From Micavibrio_A sp964539025 (GTDB taxonomy: Bacteria; Pseudomonadota; Alphaproteobacteria; Micavibrionales; Micavibrionaceae): a stretch of DNA of 64,000 nucleotides. Shown piece by piece: positions 18,414 through 27,056 of the stretch. The stretch lies in NCBI GenBank assembly GCA_964539025.1, contig CAZIFA010000008.1, positions 1 through 64,000 of the forward strand, written 5' to 3'. The stretch's first letter is position 1; each line of letters starts with the position of its first letter. The notes under the pieces are model-generated. The model was not told the origin of the DNA and ran no database searches. It saw only the letters and a list, made by a program, of their open reading frames with translations. The translations under genes were made by a program, and so were the position numbers.

Positions 18414-19455
18414 ATGAAATTTTACACCTGTACTCTATTCTTATTTTTATTCGCTTGCTTTGCCTCTCCGGTAAAAGCCGAGGAATATAACCTTGTAATC
18501 ACTCGTGAGCCTGTAAATATTACCGGCAAAACCGTCAAGAAAATCACCATTAACGGCACAATACCCGGCCCGACCTTGCGCTTTACCGAAGGCGAGGACG
18601 CTATTATCCATGTCACAAACAAGATGGATGAAGATACGTCCGTCCATTGGCACGGCCTGATTTTGCCCGGTGAAATGGACGGCGTTCCCGGCTTCAACGG
18701 CTTCCCCGGCATCAAGCCAGGCGAAACCTTTACCTATCGTTTCCCCGTTAAACAAACCGGAACCTATTGGTATCACGCGCATAGTTCCGAACAGGAACAG
18801 GACGGCCATTACGGTTCACTCGTATTAAGCCCCAAAGGCAAAGACCCGATCCGCGCCGACCGCGACTATGTTGTTCTTTTGTCAGATTTCCATGATGAAG
18901 ACGGTGAAGATATTTTCAGCAATTTGAAAATGTCGTCCGATTATTACCAATATGCCCGCCGCACGGTTGGAGATTTCTTTGCGGACGCAGGGGAAAAAGG
19001 ATTTAGCAAAGCATGGGCCAACGCCAAAATGTGGGGCGAAATGCGGATGCTGCCGACCGACCTTTCAGACGTTACCGGCTATACATTTCTCGTAAATGGC
19101 AGAACGCCCGAACAAAACTGGACGGGCTTGTTCAAGCCCGGTGAACGGGTGCGTCTGCGTTTTATCAACGCTTCGGCCATGAGCATTTACGATGTGCGAA
19201 TTCCCGGTCTGAAAATGAGCGTGGTTGAGGCAGACGGCCAAGGTGTAGAGCCGGTTACGGTTGATGAATTCCGTTTTGGCGTTGCAGAAACCTATGACGT
19301 TATTGTAACCCCCAAAGAAGACAAAGCCTTTACGATTGCCGCGGAATCTATCGACCGCACCGGCTTTGCTCTCGGCACTCTTGCGCCGCGTGAAGGCATG
19401 AAAGGCCCGGCCCCGCAACCGCGCCCCCGCGCCTTGCTGACAATGGCGGATAGAC
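18414..19455 (+). pseudogene. CopA-type multicopper oxidase, 3'-truncated
   Basis: The exported N-terminal two thirds of a periplasmic multicopper oxidase, which oxidises Cu(I) in copper resistance. The signal peptide MKFYTCTLFLFLFACFASPVKA is followed by cupredoxin domain 1 with the type 2/3 ligands HWHG (DTSVHWHGLILPG) and HAH (YWYHAHSSE), then domain 2. The frame ends after about 347 residues at RPRALLTMADRR, where real homology stops and sequence from a minus-strand phage gene begins. The third domain with the type 1 copper HCHxxxH motif is missing, so electron entry is lost and the enzyme should be inactive. Confidence 0.88.
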
Positions 19456-19947
19456 GTTAGCGTAAACGGTTGATCCTTGTTTGTACGGTTCTGCGGTCGC
19501 ATTGCCGGAGCCATCAAGCGCAAGGACTTCATCGTTAAAAAATACATCTTGAATTGCATTTGATTCATGCGCTGCCAGCACGATAACGACATGCAGCATA
19601 TCTAACTTTTCGCTCGATCCGTCCACCGGGCGGCTATGAATAAAGACGATAGGGCCGCTAACGCGGGTACGACCGTAAACAATCCGGTGGCTTGTGATCG
19701 GTTGTCGCACCATTTGAGTGCGGCCACCGCCTTTCACATCAGAAGAAAGCAAGGTGGATTCAAAACGCGGCTTATCCGGTTCTTTGCCAAAAACCTTTGA
19801 ACCGAGAAACGAAATTCCAGTTGATACAATTCCTCCGGCGACCGCACCAACGATAGAGCCAAGAATCCCGCCGCCCACGGCAGCGGCAATAAAATGTGAA
19901 GTTAGCGCACCGGCAACTGCGCCGACCGCGGCCACGGCTGGAGGCAT
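19453..19947 (-). pseudogene. phage tail-tip (host-specificity/TipJ-like) protein, N-terminal part
   Basis: The first 165 or so residues contain a glycine/alanine-rich hydrophobic segment (GGILGSIVGAVAGGIVSTG) and the conserved MVRQPITSHRIVYGRTRVSG stretch typical of phage host-specificity tail proteins, which are normally over 1000 aa. Homology ends at GSTVYANVY; beyond that the frame is only antisense to the multicopper oxidase. A second, shorter remnant of the same gene family is at 54490. Confidence 0.75.
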
Positions 19948-20364
19948 TTATTCAATCCTCCATGCGTGAAGACCTTTTAAAATCCCATAGGACGACAAGC
20001 GCGTTCTGCCGGGCGCGACGATTTTGTCGCCCACGCAAACACCGAGCGTTAAGCCAAATCCGCCTTCAAACAAAACAGGGTCGCCGCGGCGAGCTTGTCG
20101 AGGTGGGATTTCAGGCATGCCGTGTTCGCGGCAAACGGATGAAACCAATTCATAAAGACCGCCGTATCCGGCGATAAAGGCGGTGGCTTCCTCTCCGGTA
20201 TTGTAACCGCGGAATGTGCGGGCAAGATCAATGCCGGTAATTGCCAAGATGGAATTACAGGCGAAAAGGCAGCAATCGTTTTCACCCCAAATAAACGGCT
20301 TGCTTTGAGCATGCGAAAGCGCGGAGGCAAAAGCCTCCGGCCAATTTTCCAGTTTATGAATCAT
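19948..20364 (-). CDS. phage tail cysteine-peptidase-like protein (NlpC/P60 or DUF6950 type)
   Basis: A 138-aa protein with the motif WGENDCCLFACNSI (candidate catalytic Cys near residue 32) and RRGDPVLFEGGFGLTLGVCVG. This matches the small NlpC/P60-like proteins encoded between tail genes and the tail-tip gene in siphophages and gene transfer agents. These are thought to cut peptidoglycan during injection. It abuts the tail-tip gene (stop 19948, next start 19947) and lies 3 bp after the preceding tail gene. Confidence 0.7.
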   Translation of the reverse strand: MIHKLENWPEAFASALSHAQSKPFIWGENDCCLFACNSILAITGIDLARTFRGYNTGEEATAFIAGYGGLYELVSSVCREHGMPEIPPRQARRGDPVLFEGGFGLTLGVCVGDKIVAPGRTRLSSYGILKGLHAWRIE

Positions 20365-20367
20365 GGT

Positions 20368-20934
20368 TTATTCCTTTGCCCGGCCCCAAAGAATGTCGGT
20401 TTCTTGCAGCGAAGGGACGTATTCAAGGCCGCGGTCGTTTGGATAACGTGATTGCTGGTCTGCGTCCGTGTAACGGCGTGTGCGCGCTCTATCCAAATCG
20501 CGGAGGCGATTTTCAACCATCATAGTGATTGTTGCAGTCTGTCCGCCGTCCACGATTTCCACCGTGTCCATGCGACCGTCAAAGATAACGATAGGATCGG
20601 AAACCAGTTGAAAATTGCTATTCAGAAAACCAAGAAAGACTTTTGCGCGGCGACCTTGGATCGGTTCGGCAATTACTTCCGTTAGGTCAACATTTTTGAC
20701 GCCGGAAAGCTGCATCGACATTCCCGCCGCGCGCAATTCCATTGTTTCCTCAATCGTAGAAATACGGCCTAGATAACCTGTTCCGGCCCATTCTTCGTCG
20801 TCCCATTCAAGCGTACCTATGCCAGACCAAAGGCGTTTTTCCCCGGACATAAAATCCAGATAGGCAAGCAGGATGGGCCGCACGACTTCCTTTACGGTTT
20901 CGGCGGCGTTTAATTCATCTAATCGCAATGTCAC
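20368..20934 (-). CDS. phage tail protein (188 aa)
   Basis: The start is GTG 20932-20934, overlapping the TGA of the preceding tail fragment, which is a usual phage coupling. The protein is beta-rich (FLGFLNSNFQLVSDPIVIFDG; TVEIVDGGQTATITMMVENR) and has the place in order of the tail protein preceding the NlpC-like gene. No specific family name is claimed. Confidence 0.65.
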   Translation of the reverse strand: MTLRLDELNAAETVKEVVRPILLAYLDFMSGEKRLWSGIGTLEWDDEEWAGTGYLGRISTIEETMELRAAGMSMQLSGVKNVDLTEVIAEPIQGRRAKVFLGFLNSNFQLVSDPIVIFDGRMDTVEIVDGGQTATITMMVENRLRDLDRARTRRYTDADQQSRYPNDRGLEYVPSLQETDILWGRAKE

Positions 20935-21022
20935 GGTAAAACTTCTTCCAATCGGAGTTGATAAGTGGAAAGGCTAATTGCGCGGGCGGTATCGTTCCGC
21001 CCGGCGTCATCGTCGGATATCC
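20931..21022 (-). pseudogene. phage tail gene, 3' fragment (second copy type)
   Basis: About 30 codons ending ...STYQLRLEEVLP with the TGA at 20931-20933 overlapping the next GTG start. It resembles the fragment at 11258-11407 (QLSEVLPE, with a DDD stretch upstream). The 5' part was replaced by the prohead protease frame. Confidence 0.5.
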
Positions 21023-21376
21023 CACCGATACATGCCGCACGATGCCGCTGAGAACGTCCTGCCAGATCGGCTCTACTTCGGCGCGGGCGGAGAATTGCAG
21101 CAGGGCTGTACCTTGCTTGCCATCGACCTGTGCGGTGCGGACGGCCCCCAGCACATCGCGGACAGCACCCTGGCGATGGGCATCGAGAACGCTGGCTCCC
21201 AGCAGGCGGGACAGATCAACAGAAGAGGATTCCAGCGACAGACGTTCGATATATTCCCCGTTCATGTCACGGCGACGAACGCCAGCGCCTGTACTCCACA
21301 CCACTTCGACGGTACGGTTTTCAGGGTTGGCAGTCTGCGGCGTCAGGCTGGCGCTGCGGATCAAAAGATCAGACAT
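21020..21376 (-). pseudogene. phage prohead protease, C-truncated
   Basis: From ATG 21376, overlapping the portal stop, the frame encodes MSDLLIRSASLTPQTANPEN, NGEYIERLSLE, LLGASVLDAHRQGAVRDVLG and IVRHVSVGY. These are features of lambda/Mu-like prohead proteases with the catalytic His region. Homology stops after VGY at about 21022, and the frame continues only through the tail gene in a wrong phase. The protease lacks its catalytic serine region and C-terminus. Confidence 0.75.
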
Positions 21377-22781
21377 TCGGCATTCCTTCCTGTTCAGGGA
21401 TTGGTGAAGTTTCAAAAATCAGTCCCAGCTTCGCTTCCCGCTCACGGTCGGCGGCGATGGCGGCATCGACGGTTTCGATGTCGTATCCGCGCTCGGCGAC
21501 AGACTGGCTTCGGCTTTTCAGTCCAGCCTTGATCTGCGCGATCTCTGCGCGGGCATCTTTTAGTGGATCCACCCAGTCCCATTTCGGTGGCAGCCAGTCA
21601 GCGGACAGATAAGCGGTGGGATCACGGTCAAAATCCTGCACCGGGATATGTCCGGACAGCACTGACAGGCGGATGAACCGTTCCCATACCGGGCGGCAGA
21701 ATTGAAAAACGATGATGCTGTGTTGCAGTTGTTCGATCCGGCGGCGGAATTCGACCAGCCCGGCACGGATGCTGGAATATGTAACGCCTTCCAGATCACC
21801 AGATACCAGCTCATACGGAATGCCGAGGCCGCTGGCGATGGCGCGGATATGATTTTTGACGTAGGCGCCATAATCGCCGGGATCGGCAGGATCCGAAAAC
21901 TGGATGTCTGCGCCTGGCGGCAGAGGGATCAGGCTGCCCGGTTCCATGCCGACCTGTAATATGCCGTTAATCGCGCTGCCGTTATTCATGCCGGCGACGG
22001 TGCCATCGGGATCGCGGATGAAACCTGTGAACAGGGCTGCTACTTTTGCTTTCACAAGCGCGGCATCTTCATACTGGTCCAGCTCGTGTAGGCGGAGAAG
22101 AATTGGCGCAAGCCATGTAATTCCGCGCAACTGTCCGGGCGCGAGGGGATTGAACAGGTGGATCATGTCGCTGGCAGAAATACGCACCGTATCCAGTGCC
22201 ATGGATGACAGGGCATCGCCGGGGCGGTAGCGGTAACAATGATAGGCGGTGCGTTTGCCGCTGGCGTCGAATTCAATCCCGGCGCGGATGCGGGAGCCTT
22301 CGCCGATCTCGCGGTGCAGGTCGAGTGGCACCTGGTCGCGGTCGAGGATTTCGATGCGGAGGGGATTGTGTCCGTCATCCGATACGCGCAGACGGGCGAA
22401 AATTTCACCGCTCTCTGCCATTGTCCTGACGGCGATTGCCTGGAGGCCGTAAAAATCTGTCAGGCCGGAAGCATCCGCCTTGTCTGTCCAGCGCGCCCAT
22501 AATGCATGGAGCTTTTCTCGTACCTTTGCATCCGGATGTTGCGACCGGGGTTTGATGCCAGTGCCAACGGCATTCGCCACCAGACCCTGCACCGCCGCCG
22601 CGACCCATGGATTGTTCCGCGCATAATATCCGGCCCGGCGCGCCGATACTGTAGCTCCCGCCAGAATGGAGGCGTTCAGCGATTCGACCGTCCGCGATCC
22701 TTCCCAACGTCTGCCGCCGCCAGCAGCGTCAAACGACCGGCGGCGGCCCAATCCAACGATTTCAAGGAGGGAGTTCCACAT
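21369..22781 (-). CDS. phage portal protein (lambda gpB type)
   Basis: A 470-aa portal protein that forms the dodecameric DNA gate at one capsid vertex. Landmarks are RRAGYYARNNPWVAAAVQGL, GIKPRSQHPD, AESGEIFARLR, ILDRDQVPLD and LFNPLAPGQLRGITWLAP. GIPYELVSGDLEGVTYSS and the W-rich end WLPPKWDWVDPLKDARA follow. It is full length for the family. The upstream terminase is absent: sequence before 22781 leads into the intergenic space before the methyltransferase. Confidence 0.9.
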   Translation of the reverse strand: MWNSLLEIVGLGRRRSFDAAGGGRRWEGSRTVESLNASILAGATVSARRAGYYARNNPWVAAAVQGLVANAVGTGIKPRSQHPDAKVREKLHALWARWTDKADASGLTDFYGLQAIAVRTMAESGEIFARLRVSDDGHNPLRIEILDRDQVPLDLHREIGEGSRIRAGIEFDASGKRTAYHCYRYRPGDALSSMALDTVRISASDMIHLFNPLAPGQLRGITWLAPILLRLHELDQYEDAALVKAKVAALFTGFIRDPDGTVAGMNNGSAINGILQVGMEPGSLIPLPPGADIQFSDPADPGDYGAYVKNHIRAIASGLGIPYELVSGDLEGVTYSSIRAGLVEFRRRIEQLQHSIIVFQFCRPVWERFIRLSVLSGHIPVQDFDRDPTAYLSADWLPPKWDWVDPLKDARAEIAQIKAGLKSRSQSVAERGYDIETVDAAIAADREREAKLGLIFETSPIPEQEGMPNV

Positions 22782-22946
22782 CCCAATGAGTATGATTCAG
22801 GCCAGGGGGCGGCGCATTAAGACAGATTGGGAATGTTTTTAAAGCTTCGGTATTATCCACTCATATTTACACGACAGTGAGCCAAAATGAGTTGCATATA
22901 TTCTCACGCCGTGTATCTTTTAGATGAATAAAGGGGATTTATCATC

Positions 22947-25103
22947 ATGAAACGTATTGATTCACTTGCAGAAAATCTTGTTTTAATCTCAGGTTCTCCA
23001 GAAAAGGCCGCCGAAGAGGCTGGCGTTTCGGTCGCAACTATATCTCGGTGGCGAACTGGAAAATCCATTCCCCGTGCTCAACAGGAACGTAAGTTGCGTC
23101 AGTTGGTTCAAGGCGACATTACTGCCCAGTCAGCTCTTGCTTTAGAGGGGCCAGATCAACATGTCAGAACGCAAATTGAAAATGTTATTCGCACCATTCT
23201 GAATGACTTCCGGGAAACTATTCATAGATATGGAAGCTTCAATCATAGAAACGATAGTTTAGATTTTCTTGCAAAAATTTTGTTCGCGCACATCACTGAC
23301 AAAGCTGATGGAGGGCAAGGAATTTCACAAGAAATGGTCGAGCCAAAATCTAATGCTGCAAAATCATTAAGAGATTTTGTGGAGTTGCGCCTTAAAAAAT
23401 CTTTGCCTGATGCGCTTTCTTACGAGTTGAATGATCTGGGTAAGGCGTTAAAAATATCTCTGCGTGATAATGATTTTGCTGTGCAAATCGTAAATATTTT
23501 CATCCAGCCTGTTGTTGATGATGTTTTGTCATCTTTAGTGCGAACCCATCAGTTTGATATTATTAACGATATATTTGGGCGTTTCGTTACAGATTCTTTT
23601 GTTGAAGAAAAGGAGTTGGCTCAATATTTAACGCCCCCTGAGATTGTAAAATTAATGGCTCGTATCGGAGCCAACAGCTTATCAGAAAAACATTTGAAGG
23701 ATCTTCATAATCCAAAGGGAGAGATGATGGTTCTTGATCCTTCTTGTGGAGTTGGATCATTTTTAATTGAGGCGATTCATACGATAAAAGACCACGCTCA
23801 AATAAAAACAAATAATACATCTTTGCATCGACGTATCGTCGGTATTGATAAAAGCGAAAGGATGGCGCAGCTGGCCATTACAAACCTTTCCTTGCTGGGC
23901 ATTAAAAAGGCCAATGTTATTCTTGGAAATGCACTAGATAAGAATGCTGACGTTCCCTTCAATAATTTCAAAGGAAAGGTTGCGCTTATTCTTACAAACC
24001 CGCCGTTTGGCGCATCTTTCGGTAATCAGGAGATTGGCGAGTACGATCTGTTCAGTGCTGGGGATAGACGCAATGGAAAAATTGATTCTGAGCTGTTATT
24101 TTTAGAGCGATATATTGAGTGGTTGTCTCCGGGAGGAATTCTAGTGGCAATTGTACCTGATAGTGTTTTAACCAATCAAGGAACATTCAAGCATGCGCGG
24201 AAGTTAATTGAAAAAACCTGCGATGTATTATCTGTTATTTCATTGCCACCTGTAACTTTTGCTGCTGCGGGAACGACAACAAAAACTTCTATCCTGCACA
24301 TTAGAAAAAAGGATAATGAGAAATCAAAATCCAATAATAAAATATACTTCTCAGTATGTGATAGTGTTGGCTATGAGGTAGTAACCAGAGGATCTCAGCG
24401 CAGAAAAGTTATTACTGAAAAGAATGATCTTCCCCAAATTTTGATGGATCAAAAAAATTCAGATAGCCCATCTCACGGTAAGATTATTACTTTGGAAACT
24501 TTGGATGAGCGATGGGATGCAAAATATCATTTATCAATGTCTTCACATTTAGATGGCGGGAAAAAATCAGGAAAACTCACCCCTGTTGGGCAGCTTGCAG
24601 ACTTGATAAGTGAAAAAATTGACCCTCGCAGACTGGGTTCTGGCGAATTTAAATACATAGAAATTTCAGACGTAGATGAGAGATTGGGTATGGTTTGGTA
24701 TAAGACATTGCCCGTTGACGCTGCACCAAGCCGCGCTAGAAAGCTGGTTAAATCTGGAGATGTCTTGGTTTCCACTGTGCGGCCAGAGCGAGGCTGTATA
24801 GGAGTGGTTCCTCCTCATCTGGATGGGGCGATATGCTCGACAGGATTCGCAGTTTTAAGGCCAAAAGAAATTAATCCGTATCTTCTTGTATTTTTATTAA
24901 AAAGTTCACGGGTAATTAGTCAGATTGAACGCCATATGAGCGGGATAGCATATCCGTCCATTAACGAGTCAATTGTTCCGGATCTTTTGGTAAACATAGA
25001 TACGAAGAAAAACAAAGATCTTTGTGTTTCTGCGCTTTCCTATCAGCATGCCATTGAAAAGCTATGCGGGGACTTTGATGATATCTCAACTATGGTTCAA
25101 TAG
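22947..25103 (+). CDS. HTH-HsdM-HsdS fusion: N6-adenine DNA methyltransferase with specificity domain
   Basis: A 718-aa protein. Residues about 10-40 form a helix-turn-helix (KAAEEAGVSVATISRWRTGK). Residues about 210-460 are an HsdM-type methylase with SAM motif I MMVLDPSCGVGSFLIEAI, the acidic residue of motif II in VGIDKSERMA, and catalytic motif IV LILTNPPFGASF. Residues about 500-715 look like one HsdS target-recognition half (KLTPVGQLADLI, FKYIEISDVDERLGMVWY, GDVLVSTVRPERGCIG, GIAYPSINESIVPDL). Such a layout methylates a specific sequence without a separate S subunit. A convergent PD-(D/E)XK gene begins 2 bp beyond its stop, so the two may form a restriction-modification pair. The HTH could autoregulate expression. 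No Res/HsdR gene is present. Confidence 0.82.
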   Translation: MKRIDSLAENLVLISGSPEKAAEEAGVSVATISRWRTGKSIPRAQQERKLRQLVQGDITAQSALALEGPDQHVRTQIENVIRTILNDFRETIHRYGSFNHRNDSLDFLAKILFAHITDKADGGQGISQEMVEPKSNAAKSLRDFVELRLKKSLPDALSYELNDLGKALKISLRDNDFAVQIVNIFIQPVVDDVLSSLVRTHQFDIINDIFGRFVTDSFVEEKELAQYLTPPEIVKLMARIGANSLSEKHLKDLHNPKGEMMVLDPSCGVGSFLIEAIHTIKDHAQIKTNNTSLHRRIVGIDKSERMAQLAITNLSLLGIKKANVILGNALDKNADVPFNNFKGKVALILTNPPFGASFGNQEIGEYDLFSAGDRRNGKIDSELLFLERYIEWLSPGGILVAIVPDSVLTNQGTFKHARKLIEKTCDVLSVISLPPVTFAAAGTTTKTSILHIRKKDNEKSKSNNKIYFSVCDSVGYEVVTRGSQRRKVITEKNDLPQILMDQKNSDSPSHGKIITLETLDERWDAKYHLSMSSHLDGGKKSGKLTPVGQLADLISEKIDPRRLGSGEFKYIEISDVDERLGMVWYKTLPVDAAPSRARKLVKSGDVLVSTVRPERGCIGVVPPHLDGAICSTGFAVLRPKEINPYLLVFLLKSSRVISQIERHMSGIAYPSINESIVPDLLVNIDTKKNKDLCVSALSYQHAIEKLCGDFDDISTMVQ

Positions 25104-25105
25104 TT

Positions 25106-25861
25106 TTAGGGAAGATTCCAGACTTCTTCTATTGACGCGAACCATGTTCCATCACCAATTGTGCATAAGGGGTTTTGGTTGACGTGCTCCGGATATTCGG
25201 CTGTCCTGGGCAAACCATGAGGCTGAATATCTTTAGGCACCGAACGTGCGAAAGCAAAATCAGTAATATTACCTGTTCGCAAAAATAGACTGACTGCAAA
25301 AATATCCTGTGTAGTAAATTTGCAACTGCTTGTTGGATAATAATTTGCGCGTTGTTCTGGGGTCCAATTTACCTCGTCCCCTGTTGGGCGAGTTGTTGTG
25401 CTATGGATCAATCGAGCGAATTTTGTATTGGTGCCCCATATTGATTTGACCTCTACTTTTTTAGAAACCCCATTTTTTTCGACTGAGAAATCGAAATTGG
25501 CATAGTGTCCAAGGTGCCTGGCCATGTCTTCCGGCATTCTTAAAACTGTATATCCACGCTCTTCGAGATTTCTGACAAGGTGATATTCTGCAAGGCCACT
25601 TAAAACTTTAGCCGCTGCGCCGTACGGATCTATTTCCAGATAATCTTTTTCTGTCAGTTGCTCCAACGCCAATTGGAGTTCATTTTTCTTTGCTCCGACA
25701 TAAACCTCGCCCATTGCCAAGTTGGCAGAATGATCAACCTCTATTATTCTTCCCTTCGCAATCTCGCGCCAGCCTGGCTGGCCAGTTCCATAAAGTGATG
25801 GAACGAATTTTCCTGTTCTTCCGCGTGCAACCACGCCCTTAAACAATGAGCGGGCCTTGTT
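25106..25861 (-). CDS. putative PD-(D/E)XK restriction endonuclease, 5' end damaged
   Basis: About 250 residues of a nuclease-like protein. The core shows an acidic residue in ANFDFSVEKNG followed by KKVEVKSIWGT, the D...ExK pattern of PD-(D/E)XK nucleases, then a region rich in conserved aromatic residues (WTPEQRANYYPTSSC). It converges on the methyltransferase with 2 bp between stops. The frame continues upstream of about 25861 only as antisense of another frame, so the N-terminus is probably cut; ATG 25714 is an internal alternative start. A cognate restriction role is inferred from neighbour and motif. Confidence 0.55.
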   Translation of the reverse strand, partial: NKARSLFKGVVARGRTGKFVPSLYGTGQPGWREIAKGRIIEVDHSANLAMGEVYVGAKKNELQLALEQLTEKDYLEIDPYGAAAKVLSGLAEYHLVRNLEERGYTVLRMPEDMARHLGHYANFDFSVEKNGVSKKVEVKSIWGTNTKFARLIHSTTTRPTGDEVNWTPEQRANYYPTSSCKFTTQDIFAVSLFLRTGNITDFAFARSVPKDIQPHGLPRTAEYPEHVNQNPLCTIGDGTWFASIEEVWNLP

Positions 25862-26339
25862 AGAAGAGGCTAACGAGCAGGTAAAAATTTCTAAGGGCAA
25901 ACCAAAGACAGCCAAAGAAATACAGAAGCAACCTGTTGCATTGTCTGCTGGTGCTTGGGAAAGACCTATGCAGAACCAGCAATCTGAAACAGGTGTCATG
26001 TTAACGGCTATTCTCAAGGCTATCGATACTCCAACATCCATCCGTACTGTCAGGCTGGCGGCGGTGCTAGCGCTGGAGCCGCGTTTCCTACTACCGTATC
26101 TAGATCTCGCACAGGCCGCAACATGGCGTCACAATGTGGGTAGCCAGGCCGAACCACGCCACGGCGATATTGTGATCGCTGGCATCAACGGACAAAAAAC
26201 TGTGAAGCGATTATTCATCAACGGTGATTCTGTGCGCCTGATGCCAGAAAATAAAAACTATCAGCCCATCATCGTGAAGACGATTGATGAATTGAGCATC
26301 TGGGGTGTTGTGACTTTCGTCGTCAGCCGTCCACGCTGA
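25857..26339 (+). pseudogene. chimeric frame ending in UmuD/LexA-like S24 domain
   Basis: The last 65 or so residues (EPRHGDIVIAGINGQKTVKR, LMPENKNYQPI, IWGVVTFVVSRP) match the C-terminal half of UmuD-type S24 peptidases, including the lysine of the Ser-Lys dyad in the TVKRL stretch. The N-terminal half with the catalytic serine and cleavage site is missing. It is replaced by unrelated sequence with a probable second junction near 26035-26140. Not expected to be active. Confidence 0.55.
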
Positions 26340-26445
26340 TCATCCGTCCCCCACCTGTCCCCTACCGATCTCCTGCCCATCACCGAGCCGTCCCCACCCA
26401 GGCTTGATTATCTTCAAGGGAGTTTTAACCCGCGAGATAATCAGA

Positions 26446-26634
26446 ATGAAGCGCACTCCCGCACATATGATGACGACCGCCGAAAGGCTGGATGAAATCG
26501 CCGCCATCATGGCGAATGCCGTCATACGTCAAGAAAAGCGCAATAAAACCAACGAATTGAGAGAAGGTTCTTCTGGACTTCATTGCCTACCGGAGCGTCC
26601 ATGTCATGCAACCGAAGCAAAGGAGAAAGCATGA
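26446..26634 (+). CDS. small conserved protein of the recombinase cassette
   Basis: A 62-aa protein starting MKRTPAHMMTTAERLDEIAA. Very similar short proteins regularly precede DUF2924 and large serine recombinase genes in alphaproteobacterial mobile regions. It overlaps the DUF2924 start by 4 bp (ATGA). Function unknown; the tail after about residue 40 is less typical. Confidence 0.65.
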   Translation: MKRTPAHMMTTAERLDEIAAIMANAVIRQEKRNKTNELREGSSGLHCLPERPCHATEAKEKA

Positions 26635-27056
26635 CAGATACGGTTTTAAAGCAATTATCAGCGGTGGCGAACATGGATATCGCCACACTGAAAGACACCT
26701 GGAAACGAATGTTCAATACCGAGGCGCCAAAATTTAACCGCGTCTATCTCGAACGCAGGATTGCATATCGTATCCAGGAAATTGCGTATGGCGGTCTGAC
26801 GCCGGAGACAAAACAAAAGATCAGAAATATGAAGCGTGACATCAACGCGGGCAGCATGGAACGAAACCGATCCTTGCCGCCGACTGGCACCATAATCGTG
26901 CGCGAATATCAGGGCATAGAACATCGGGTAATGGTTCTGGATGACGGCTTTGAATATCAGGGCCACAAGTACAGCAACCTTTCCGTCATCGCCCGCGTCA
27001 TCACAGGCACACGCTGGTCTGGCCCTGTCTTTTTTGGATTGAAGAGGGCAGCATGA
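26631..27056 (+). CDS. DUF2924 protein of the recombinase cassette
   Basis: A 141-aa protein with the DUF2924 hallmarks LKDTWKRMFNTEAPKFNR, YLERRIAYRIQEIAYGG, GTIIVREYQGIEHRVMVLDD and IARVITGTRWSGPVFFGL. It forms an overlapping set with the preceding small gene and the following recombinase (ATG 27053 inside its 3' end). It is likely an accessory DNA-binding factor for the recombinase; no activity is proven for the family. Confidence 0.85.
   Translation: MTDTVLKQLSAVANMDIATLKDTWKRMFNTEAPKFNRVYLERRIAYRIQEIAYGGLTPETKQKIRNMKRDINAGSMERNRSLPPTGTIIVREYQGIEHRVMVLDDGFEYQGHKYSNLSVIARVITGTRWSGPVFFGLKRAA

Larger units (their letters stand above)
19453..22781 (-). mobile_element. prophage remnant (portal, protease, tail tip genes)
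   Basis: Minus-strand phage genes lie head to tail: portal, prohead protease, then a jump to tail genes, a cysteine-peptidase-like gene and a tail-tip protein. Terminase, capsid, tape measure, lysis and integration genes are missing. A junction at 21022 fuses the head module directly to the tail module, and a junction at 19453 cuts the tail-tip gene against the multicopper oxidase. Confidence 0.8.

Noticed and set aside
19348..19452. C-terminal extension of the phage tail-tip frame into the oxidase gene
   Set aside because: The residues after GSTVYANVY are antisense of well-conserved multicopper oxidase codons and lack phage features.
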